Shown here one piece after another: positions 54,679-64,000 of a stretch of 64,000 bases of DNA. Source of the stretch: Nymphaea colorata. Its lineage: Eukaryota; Streptophyta; Magnoliopsida; Nymphaeales; Nymphaeaceae. Each line of letters begins with the position of its first letter. Position 1 is the first letter of the stretch. The stretch lies in contig NC_045139.1 of NCBI RefSeq assembly GCF_008831285.2, positions 3,418,704 through 3,482,703 on the forward strand. Direction: 5' to 3'. Under the pieces are notes generated by a model, which saw only the letters and a program-made list of their open reading frames with translations, was not told where the DNA came from and searched no databases. The translations under genes and the position numbers were made by a program.

Positions 54679-55518
54679 GTTTTTGAGAAAATTAAAGTCA
54701 TCGATCTCTCTCATTGCAAGTTTCTGGTTAAGACTCCTGATTTTTCTGGGATCCCACATTTGGAGAAGTTGATTCTTGATCATTGTGCATGCCTAGTCGA
54801 AATTGGTGAATCCATTGGACAACTGAAAAATCTTACCCAACTGAGCATCGTTGGATGTGTAAAACTACGTGAACTCCCTTCTGGTATTTTGCAGCTGAAT
54901 TCCCTTCAAGTACTCCGCCTCGACAAATGTTCAGAAATCAAGATCCAACCAGAAAAAAACATGACGGATGTTAGTTTGAAGACTCTAGAGGAGCTCTTAT
55001 TTTATTATGTTGAACAATTCAGGAGCCTATGTTGCCTGTCCCTGAGAAGCTGTCGTTCACTTAAACAACTACCAGATTCTATTGGAAGCTTGGTAGCCTT
55101 AGAGGAGCTTATACTTTACGATTGTCCTTCATTAGCAGGACTGCCATATTGTGTTGGACAATTCAGGAGTCTACGTTGCCTATCCCTGAGAAGCTGTTAT
55201 TCACTTGGACAACTACCAGATTCGATTGGAAGCTTGGTGGTCTTAGAGGAGCTCATCCTTGATTTTTGTACTTCATTAGCAAGATTACCAGATTCGGTAG
55301 GCAACTTGAAGTGCCTAACTAAAATGCAAGCTACTGAATGTAAGGGATTGGAGTCGATGCCCGACCTTTCAAACTTGATGGCATTGGAGGAGCTGAATGT
55401 AGGAGGATGCAGGAAGCTCACCAAAATCTCTGGCTTGCAGAAGCTGAGAAAACTAAAGATCCTACATATGAATGGCTGTAGGCATCTTAGTCTCGATTTG
55501 ATTCGGTTGCAGTTTGAG
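54679..55518 (+). CDS. TNL-3 exon 6: LRR block 2
   Basis: 280 codons. VFEKIKVIDLSHCKFLVKTP, LEELILYDCPSLAGLP, SLRCLSLRSCYSLGQLP, and ends LKILHMNGCRHLSLD. Fewer LRR pairs than TNL-1. Confidence 0.82.
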
Positions 55519-56229
55519 GTATCCTTTACATCTCTAAAGCTCCAGCCACTGTTAATGTTACGATCCGAATTAATTTGCATCAGGCCACCACCTGTGTGCG
55601 TTGGCCAGACCTGTCTCACTTTTTTCATATCCCATTTATAAATTTATATCCCCTTTTTTAATCTTAAGATTTTAGACCCCAGTTCGAAAATTGTCTTATT
55701 CTTGATCACAGAATGGTTTTGAATTAAAATGAAAAAGTACAATTGATTTTGAAAACTAGGCCATATCAAAGCACGCAAGTGTATCCAATGTTGTTAAAAT
55801 CAAGACGTCCACTAACGGCTCCGTGAGAAGGGCGGGCCTTAATCTACCTCAGAAACTTTCCAATTTGATGTTGGCTACGCTCAAAAGGGGCACATGGCGT
55901 ATCATGTCTTCAGTGTTATCTTTAATATTTTCTTCAGTTGTTTGTGTTTTCTGCTCCCTCATTTCTTATACAAAATTTGTGCATTTTTAATTTTTATCCA
56001 TTTCACAGCAATTTCCAATGCAATTGATTCATTTTGCTGACTGATTCAATTCAGAAGCCAAGTTTGACGACATTGTCTGCACACTGTAAAACCTCTAAAT
56101 CATTAACAGAAACAGTGTTCTTTCAATATATTAACTGTTCCAACCTTTCAGGCTTAGAGATTCCTATCTAACTGAAGAAAGTAGGAAGACTTTATTGAAC
56201 GTACTTGTTTTACGAATTACGATATGCAG
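55519..56229 (+). other. TNL-3 intron 6
   Basis: 711 bases with acceptor ATATGCAG. A ctcaaaaggggcacatggc block resembles one in intron 6 of TNL-1 and TNL-2. Confidence 0.65.
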
Positions 56230-56709
56230 GAGGCAGCATTTGACGATCTTCAGACATTCAGCATTTCCTTTCCTGCAAGCCGTAGTTTCGTCGGCATACC
56301 CCTTCCCAGAGGGGAGCGCACGAGCAGCAAGCTTCTGCACGTTGAAAAAATTAAGTTTGATGAAAGGGAGTTCAGAATCAATGATAAAAGAATCGATAAA
56401 GAAATCGATCTTTGGATCGAAGTTGCAGTCGATATCGAGCTCCCTGTTTATTCCAAACATGTATACGGACGTAGATTCACAATCAGTTTTAGGGAGAATG
56501 ATCTGATAAATAAGCACCTAAGGGTGTTGGCCGCAAGTAGTGGCGATACCACTAGGGTCTGCACGTTGCATGTATCTTGCAGAACACGTTGCCAGCTGAG
56601 TGGAGCTGATATTTGGTTCCGCCAACCTCTCACACCAGCACCAGAGGCTCACCACCGACCAGAGGATGACGATCTTGCTCCTTCCACAAGCAAAAGGGGT
56701 AAAAAGTGA
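56230..56709 (+). CDS. TNL-3 exon 7: terminal module with charged tail
   Basis: 159 codons plus TGA. EAAFDDLQTFSISFPASRS, IPLPRGER, FTISFRENDLINKHLRV, LHVSCRTRC. Unlike the paralogs it ends in an acidic-then-basic tail (PEDDDLAPSTSKRGKK), possibly a short nuclear-localisation-like cluster; that is speculation. Confidence 0.82.
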   Translation, partial: EAAFDDLQTFSISFPASRSFVGIPLPRGERTSSKLLHVEKIKFDEREFRINDKRIDKEIDLWIEVAVDIELPVYSKHVYGRRFTISFRENDLINKHLRVLAASSGDTTRVCTLHVSCRTRCQLSGADIWFRQPLTPAPEAHHRPEDDDLAPSTSKRGKK

Positions 56710-57913
56710 AGGCTCCGTTCTCACCTTGCCCCTCTTGGTGATTATCGACAGCAACTCCTGTTTTCAGTTTGAATCCCAGTATAAGGTCCATATACAGTTT
56801 TTCATCTTTGGCCTTCTTTAGTTCATCGCCACCATTAACTTAGACTGTCAAAACTTTATGGGCCAACATGATTTTGAACAATCATGTACAGCCTGTAGAG
56901 GATTGGTGCTCTAGCTGAACAGACGGTGCTCAGAATGGCTACTCTTATTTTCCATCTATATTCTGGATTTCTGCTTTTTTATTATCTTGAGGTCAAACAA
57001 TTTCTATGATTGCATGCCTCTTAAAATCTATAGGACTTTATGATTGTGGAACCGTGATATGACTATTGCCCGTTTCTTGTTCCTTCTCTGTTGATTGCTC
57101 TGGTTCCTCTGGACCTAGAAAAGGAAACTGAACGTGCAGAATGCTGCTACTTGACCCCTTTTAGCTTTATCTTATTGTGAAGGAGCCAATGACACTTCTT
57201 AGCCATGAAATGGAGTAAAAGAAGAAGTTCAAATGAAACTTCAGCTTTGTTTGGAGCAGAATATGATAATTGGCTTGACGACATGTAGAATTGCTTTGAG
57301 ATGAAAATAATCGCTTTTTATTATGCTACTCTCCTGGAACAAAGAAGGAAAACATCATGAAAGGTCCTGTTTTACTGCCATTTCCATTCTCTGAGTAGAG
57401 TTTATGGCCCGTAAGATTTTGGAGAAGTAGGTGCAGGAGACGCATAGTTTTTCCCTTTTGAAGTTGCAGCATCAACTAAATTAAACTCAAAGCACGGTAG
57501 TACACCATTTTGCGTTCCGGAATGTGAAAATGATGAGTTTTGTAGTACTAAATGAAAATTGACTAATATTGAATAAGTCCAAAGAAAAAATATATTCAAT
57601 ATCGTTTGATGCATACAGCAATGGACAATCATTTTAAATCAAAAGAAAGAACACCAAGAAATTTTTATACAACTAAATGTACCAACCTCTTTTTTTTTTT
57701 TTCCCTTCAGTCAAGCTCTTGTGGAGCTCATGAAATTGATGGATGGTACCAGAAGACAGAAGAAACCAGGTCATCTGTGGTGGAAATGCAGATAAGGTAG
57801 AAGGAAACGCCCAGCTGCCATACACCAGCCTTTCAATGACCTTGTCAATTTCAATACATAAAAATGAATGCCTATGGACCCAGCTCAGTCAAACAAACAA
57901 GTTAAGTAGGCCG
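56710..57913. other. TNL-3 3' flank and unassigned DNA
   Basis: Includes the tctagctgaacagacggtgc block shared with the TNL-1 3' flank (about 56911). Nothing else recognised. Confidence 0.45.
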
Positions 57914-58064
57914 GGTGATCATGAAAAAATAAGGGTATGTTATGATCGTTTGAATGATCATTAGAAGATAATCTTCTTAGATATTGCACGCCTTCTTATC
58001 AGCAAAAGTTCAAAAGATGCCATCTGTGTGTGGGAAGATCAAAAGCTTTCACCCCATTTAGCTA
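57914..58064 (+). pseudogene. Relic of TNL NB-ARC domain (ARC region)
   Basis: About 150 bases closely match TNL-3 51466-51618: GDHEKIRVCYDRLNDH, stop (57961-57963), KIIFLDIARLLISKSSKDA, ICVWEDQKLSPHLA. Ends abruptly at 58064, where a dispersed repeat begins. The same part of NB-ARC as the relic at 2718-2838. Confidence 0.82.
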
Positions 58065-58065
58065 A

Positions 58066-58275
58066 ACACGCTTAACTTGTTTATGTTAAGTTGTCTCTCG
58101 TGTCTTTCAACTCGTTTAACTGGTTTCTTTTAACTAATTCAACTATGAACGGACATCTAACAGTTAACACTAGTGGAGCCAAGCTGAGTTTAAACGAGTC
58201 GAATTCTTACAACTCAAATTCGACCCATTTAACATTTTGAGTGTAAATATAAGCTCGACCCGGATTCATTTAATC
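58066..58275. repeat. Dispersed gagctcgactcg-type repeat
   Basis: Contains an aactggtttcttttaact phrase and aacgagtcgaattc / aagctcgacccg words shared with 16000-16130 and 32455-32830. Its left edge truncates the NB-ARC relic. Confidence 0.5.
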
Positions 58276-59397
58276 CAGTGTTTGTTTACACTGTGGTACC
58301 ACATAAAGGAGAGTTTCAAATCCGTACTCTCAGATCTAAGATATGAAGCTATCAAACACACCCATTTAAATAATTTCATATCACCATAGATCTTAAATCC
58401 ACAATAAACAATCGCAACCTTAATCAACTAAAATATGTCCAAACACAACCTTGATCAACTAGATAACTCAAATGTGCGTAAGATAGATGGCATTATACAA
58501 GCCACATTCGGACGTGGTGAATATTCCTTTGAAAAAGGTCCCGGGGAGTTGGTGGTTAGTCCCACCTCCTTGTTTTTGGCGTGGATCGTGTGCGATACAA
58601 TTTCTTTATGTTTTTTTTTAATTATTTTCATGACGAGGAACTACTTAGAATCAGAAACTATAAAAACAACCAAGAAGATGGAACAAAGTGCTATTAATTG
58701 ATATGACATTGACAATAAATGAAAATGTGTCGTTCAATTGTTCTGTAATCTTCTAATGTGAGGGTCACTATATGTCAAGTTGGAAGTTCTAGAGTGGTTC
58801 AGCAACTTCATCAGGACTCTCTATTAGTAAGCATACTTAAAATTAATTGGCAATAATAAAATATGCTCCCACGATTTTTATATTACTGAAAAACATCTAA
58901 ATTATGTACCATTGTTCATGATAAATGTTCCATTAGTTAAAGCTAGGTTTATGTCACAGAGTTAAGTTGGGCAACAAAAAACTACTAAAGAGTCCTAATA
59001 TAAAGAATTTTATAATTCATTAGCTTGCATTGAATTAAATATTTCAACAAAGAATTTTGTTTTTGTGCATAAACTTTTTCAACAAAGCAAGGTTCAAAAA
59101 CTTTTCGTGTTCGTCAAATGTCACCCTCTTTAGGCCCGCATTTGATGGCATCAATTATTTCTTTCATGTTATAAAGGTATTTCATGCTGCTAAATTTTCG
59201 AAAAAAAATGGTGAGGGCTGAAATCTTGAATTAAATTCTGAAAACGCAACGCGACACATTACAGAAAAAAGTTTTCCTTGAAATATTTTGCAGTGTGGAA
59301 GTTTAAATTCCTTTCAACAAATGCACTTAAAAAACTTCGGCCCTTATATATAAGTCTTGTAATGGTATGTATAACAATAATGATTGTTGGATTTGTA
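58276..59397. other. Intergenic DNA, nothing recognised
   Basis: AT-rich. The 88-codon ORF at 58435-58701 has a hydrophobic stretch but no homology I recognise and no supporting context. 59050-59330 weakly recalls the TNL 5' flank (tttttcaacaaag...cttttcgtgttcgtcaaatg against 4440-4560). Confidence 0.35.
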
Positions 59398-59855
59398 TAA
59401 GTAAATGCAACGTGATAAGCATAATTGCACAGGAAAGATGCCCAATTTTGATGATTTGGTCTTTGGAGGGTTCTTTACTATTAAAAAAAATTTTGTTGTT
59501 CACGCAGTGTGGTTTAAAGATAAATCGGATCCCATATTCAAATCCATTTAGGCTTTGGATTTCATTATTTGGACATTGATGTTATTTTGGATTCGGACTC
59601 TTTTGCTTAATTGACCCAAGATCCAATTGATTCTTGAATTTACTAAACAAAAGGGTCCAAACCTAAAATAACATCAAAACCCAAATAATCAAATCCAAAG
59701 ACTAAATGGATTTGAACATGGGATCCGATTGATCTTTAAACCACACTGCGTGAATACCAAAGTTTTTTAAAACTATATAAAGAACCCTCCAAAGACCAAA
59801 CCATCTAAATTTAGCCTCTTGCGTGTGGAATTATGATTATCACGTTACATATATC
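59398..59855. repeat. Long inverted repeat, ~200-bp arms
   Basis: The left arm (about 59398-59602) and right arm (about 59648-59855) are reverse complements at roughly 80-85%, with a loop of about 45 bases. Matching blocks include caacgtgataagcataatt with its partner in the right arm, tttggtctttggagggttc, and cacgcagtgtggtttaaag. A third partial copy of the right arm follows at 59857-59966 in direct orientation. Confidence 0.88.
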
Positions 59856-59966
59856 TTAGGTCCAAATCTATCATAACATCAAAGCCCAAATAACCAAATC
59901 CAAAGGTTAACTGGATCCGAATCTGGAATCTGTCCATCTTTAAACCGCACTGCATCAGATATTGAT

Positions 59967-60650
59967 TAGGCATGCAAGGGACGATTGGTCCAAGATCCGT
60001 CTCAGACAAGCAGCATTCATAGGATTGAGATTGAGAAAGCGTGTCCAAATCCCCAATTGACAATCCATTTCTCTTTATCTAGATTCTAAGAAACTTTTCA
60101 GTAAAAATTGACCACATGCTGCATTCTTTATGCCAGAATTTCTCAACTTCAAATTCGATGATGTCGACAAGCTAAAATCTAAAAGGGAAATTGGTCCCGT
60201 TTTAAATAAATCAAGACGAAGACGTAAATAAAATAGAGCCAAGCATGCATGCCCATCGATTCTTATATGAAGTGTGCTTGGATAAAATCATTTAGCCAAG
60301 AAAAGCAAAACCAGTTTTGAAGTTGCATGATGCTCCAAGAGCAATTTCCCAGTTCATCCTGTATTTCTAGATAAAACCTGGAGTATCAACTATCTGGAAT
60401 TCAGCCCCTAGACATAGTGGCGACAAGTGAAAACCACTATGCTGTTGTGAAGTTCCAAGTTGGCAAATTTGTCTGCAAAAAGGCTTAAACTGGGGACCAA
60501 GAAGATCTTGGGGCTTTTCCCTTCACCAACTAAAGGGCAGTTCTCCTTTGGCTTATCCTGTGAATATCTCTACTGTGTATGTCTATCTGCATGTGCAGTC
60601 TGTTCATATGTGGGTGTATGTGCCTGAGAATTTACTTCCTTACCAGGAAG
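59967..60650. other. Intergenic DNA, nothing recognised
   Basis: No ORF, splice pattern or repeat that I can support. Confidence 0.35.
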
Positions 60651-61037
60651 AACATTTAGGAAAAACTTATCTTAGCCACTTTAATGGTGAACAAATCCTG
60701 CAGCAGAATTGATCCTTGGGAGAGATTTCTCGATTCTCGTAATGCTACTGCAGGTAGATAACAGGTAGCAAGAGAGAAATTGTGAAAAGTTACTGAGGTA
60801 CTGAAGATCTGGAATCAGGTTCCAGCAGTACCACTCTGTAAAAGGCCAGAGAACATTTAGGAAAAACTTATCTCAGCCACTTTAATGGTGAACAAATCCT
60901 GCAGCAGAATTAATTCTTGGGAGAGATTTCTCGATTCTCGGTAATGCTACTGCAGATAGATAACAGGTGGCAAGAGAGAAATTGTAAAAAGCTACTGAAG
61001 ATCTGGACTCAGGTTCCAGCATTACCACTCTATGGTA
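60651..61037. repeat. 201-bp tandem duplication
   Basis: Two units start at 60651 and 60852 (aacatttaggaaaaactta) and stay alignable to about 61037 with few substitutions and a short deletion in unit 2. Confidence 0.88.
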
Positions 61038-63228
61038 CCATATGCAGTATGCCTTTTTAATGGGATCGCAATGGCTTCAAGGAGCATAACATAACTGGTG
61101 GTCGAGACATAGTATCAAAATGAAAAGGTACATCGCTACCATCGCTGACACTCAAAAAGCCGAAGACCATAGAATTAAGGAAGGATTCATATGAGTGCTG
61201 CATCTTCAGTTTGTCATGGTGGTGTCGTCGTAAGGCTTAGCAGTAGGATGAAAGATTCATGGGAATCCCCGGCCTGTGTTTCTTTTTCCGGATCTGATCA
61301 GAGCTTTACATAGTATGTAAGACATGCACCATCTTTAGATCTCACGGGCGAAGAAATTAACTCGGATTCTGCAACAACCCACATAGATCCAAACTCTGAC
61401 TCGATAAACCAGAGAGGTGAAAAAGAGAAAAAAGGGGTTTCTTCAATATGGGGGCAAGGCATATGTCAGCACTTAAAATTTTTTGGATTCTCCATTTGTG
61501 GCAACAAGGGCTTGCACGTGAACTGCCAAGATATTCATATTACAAGTAGCAGAGGAAGAAGACAAGGAACAGGCCATCATGATCTCATATGACTGATCCA
61601 AATTGATCTTGGTGCAAGGAGTGGAGGGGGCTCTCTCTCTCTCTCTCTCTCTTTCTTTAGTCCTTACTGCTGCTGCTGCTGCAGCTCCAGGGTTGCTTGT
61701 ATGGTTATTATTGCAGAATCTTTGCCAGCTTTTGCATTGTGTGGCCGCTCTCTGGCTTTTCTCTCTCCCCACTTCCATGGCCGATGCTTGCTGGCCCACC
61801 ACGCCTTCCATCCCAAGAGTGGGCTAACTTTCTTCGTCTCCTTCCTCTCTTCACCTTCCTTTCTCTCCTTCCTCTCTCCAGATATCTTGCAATTCTCTAG
61901 TTTTCCCTGTAAGCCCTTCAATTGATGCAGTAGAGAAGAAAATATCAGAGAGGGAGAAAGAGAAATCACATGCTCATTAGCAGAAACTCACACAAGCACC
62001 AAAGAACAGATATTCTCTGTTCCAAATCGGAACGCCATAGATGTTTTGCTGTTTGAGTGTACAGCTCCTATAACTCTAATCTGAAGAGGAACTATCTAAT
62101 AGGCATGAATAAATAATTGAGGTACATTCTGGGCTTCACATTTGGCGGGAAGAATATTGGGCTATTGGAACATGTATTCTGAGAGCATATGATCCAAAAA
62201 CACCACAGTGTTTGATAGCCTCGGATCTAATTACATGTAAAAAACCATAGATTTAAAGTTGAATGGGGGAAGGGGCTCTGACATTAAATCCACAGAACTG
62301 AGATCCTAATAATTCCAGGTCATTGTAGATTAAAGATCCATGTTAAAACAAACACACCCTTAATCTTATTTCGGGAAACATGATATAAGTATAAATGTTG
62401 TTCCTAAAACTAATAATCAGGCAATGTGGATAACCACATTATATTTCTTCAAGCCAAAACGTATCATTTTTTGAAATATATTGTAAGAATATGTGCTTCA
62501 ATAATACAACGTTCTTCATATAGTATCATCGGTCCGAGTTCATTGGATTCGTCTAACATCTGTTGTCTCCAAGTGTTTGAGCAGGACTACTTTTGGTAGA
62601 GAAGGACAGTGAGCTCGGACCAATTAGAGCAAGATCTTTCATTATAGAACAGGTGTCCTCAAGACTAGCAGATCGGACACACACCGTCCTTGTACCAGAG
62701 TACTCGAGCAGCGGAACCTACGCTATCTCAAATCCGTGTTTGATGAGTGAAACATTCTTCACGTCATCATTTGCTTCAGGTGAAAGAACGATTGTACTTT
62801 AACCATGGCGACACGAACGAGAGAAATTCCCTGATGACTACAACTTCTGCCTTGACGCCTATCTATGTGTTAACATGAGGGTGTACGGAAAAAGACAAAG
62901 TATTAAAAATCTAGATGTCCGACTTTTTGTCACGGTCAAGCTGTCCAGGGAGAAGAACAACCACGATTACTTGTCCTGCCATCAAACATCTCGACGGAGT
63001 GAAAAATACGTAGGTGGAAACTGATCCCACCACCACTTGGCCTCGAGATATTCTCATCCTATAAAACGAACTGCACCACCATGGCATGTTTGCGACTTGC
63101 GACATGCACACTTTCAAGTGATATCTTGTCACCCTTTTACTTAAATGCATGCTACGACTATTTTGTCTCCTCATTCAATGCAGAAAATAACCAGTATAGT
63201 CATGACGTTATTTTTTTTATAGAAGATA
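61038..63228. other. Unassigned region with low-complexity ORFs
   Basis: Contains a (CT)n run at about 61631-61653 and a CTG/CAG-type run near 61668-61684. Overlapping minus-strand ORFs (61473-61811 and 61664-61969) encode Arg/Glu, Ala and Gln runs from these repeats. A plant 5' UTR/first exon on the minus strand is possible (a CA|GTAAGG donor-like site at about 61668), but I cannot identify a product. The rest is unassigned. Confidence 0.3.
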
Positions 63229-63307
63229 GAAGCTCTTTCTCTCTTTCTTTCTTTTTCTCTCTCTCTCTTTCTTTCTTTTTCTCTTTCTCTCTCTTTCTCT
63301 CTCTTTC

Positions 63308-63388
<81 letters not shown>
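63229..63388. repeat. (CTTT/CT)n-(AT)n microsatellite
   Basis: About 80 bases of CT/CTTT repeats run directly into about 75 bases of AT repeats. Confidence 0.95.
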
Positions 63389-63393
<5 letters not shown>

Positions 63394-64000
63394 GTGAGTG
63401 AATGGATGAATAAATGATGATTGACTATTTAAAGACTATTTAACCAGAGTTATTTAGTTGAAGCGTATAAATTAAAATAAAAACAAAAAAAATACAAACT
63501 AATATTAAATAACGAAAATGTCTATTTGTTTTTGTTTTTTTCTTAATTGTTTATCATGTTCGATTAAATGGTATCAAATGATTAGGTTAATTATTTATCT
63601 TGTTCGATTAAACTGTATCGAAAACGTATTCCTGAGCTTAATGCGTGAAAACAAATGGTTAGGTGATTATAAAAAATCATATCACCATTTAATTTTCTTT
63701 AATATATATATATATATATGAGAGAGAAAGAACTTTGAGAAACCTAGACAGTGATTGATGGATGTGCTTGGTTGTTATTTTCTTAGCGATGTAAGTTTGT
63801 CTTTTTTTACACATTTCCAAAGCATTTAAAGGACTTTGTTTTCTTCTTCTCGTGGAGATTTCATCAATTATTTGTGCTGTGGAAACATGTCCATGCTGCC
63901 GTACTGCCGATCGATGGATCCAGGTCATTTTCACGGTTTCACCTTTTAAGTTATTTTTTCTCCAATTGAAATCCATAATGACCGAACTAAAGGGCTCCAT
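63389..64000. other. AT-rich right edge, nothing recognised
   Basis: Contains a short (AT)n(AG)n at 63700-63727. The open minus-strand frame at the edge (63689-64000) has no recognisable motif. Confidence 0.3.

Noticed and set aside
61473-61969. Minus-strand ORFs with Ala, Gln and Arg-Glu runs as a possible gene
   Set aside because: The runs come from CTG and CT microsatellites; no domain or clear exon structure. Kept only as an unassigned region.
63081-63401. A 106-codon ORF ending in Tyr-Ile repeats
   Set aside because: The C-terminal half is translated CT and AT microsatellite.

Overview
The window reads as nuclear DNA of a flowering plant. It has spliced genes with GT-AG introns, long AT- and CT-microsatellites, Ty1/copia retrotransposons with plant-type initiator-tRNA-Met primer sites, and GC-rich non-autonomous DNA transposons. 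The host genes are TIR-NB-ARC-LRR (TNL) immune receptors of the L6/RPV1 kind. TNLs are absent from grasses and largely absent from other monocots, so a eudicot, magnoliid or early-diverging angiosperm (for example a water lily) is likely. The species cannot be fixed from the sequence alone.

The window is one tandem TNL cluster, all on the + strand, at several stages of decay. Left edge: the last exon of a TNL that starts outside the window (364-837), then debris of at least one more (1112-1331, 1847-2012, 2718-2838). TNL-1 (4900-13500) is a full-length copy with a 7-bp deletion in the TIR exon. TNL-2 (21369-29343) is the only copy whose seven predicted exons join into an uninterrupted frame (1506 residues); it has lost the ancestral ATG and probably starts three codons further in. 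A decayed fourth copy (33102-40735) carries three transposon insertions in its TIR exon and an internal deletion that removed almost everything between the start of exon 2 and the LRRs. TNL-3 (49464-56709) is complete except for one in-frame stop in the NB-ARC exon. A last NB-ARC scrap lies at 57914-58064.

The gene architecture is unusual. After TIR and NB-ARC exons the protein has LRRs, then a roughly 240-residue non-LRR exon, then a second LRR exon, then a related non-LRR terminal exon. The LRR exon plus its following module looks duplicated inside the gene, with every joint at intron phase 0. TNL-1 and TNL-2 appear identical over about 2 kb (intron 1 plus NB-ARC exon) but clearly differ on both sides, which suggests gene conversion.

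Mobile DNA fills the gaps: an intact copia element (34165-39294), a copia element with two stops (41009-46128), two 5'-truncated copia remnants (16667-18182 and 30186-31860), a solo LTR (33579-34076), a 180-bp Mutator-like MITE (33172-33351), and two GC-rich hAT-like elements (14606-15365 and 19649-20293), most with visible target-site duplications. The right end (58.3-64 kb) has no gene I recognise. It holds a ~200-bp-arm inverted repeat, a 201-bp tandem duplication and microsatellites.
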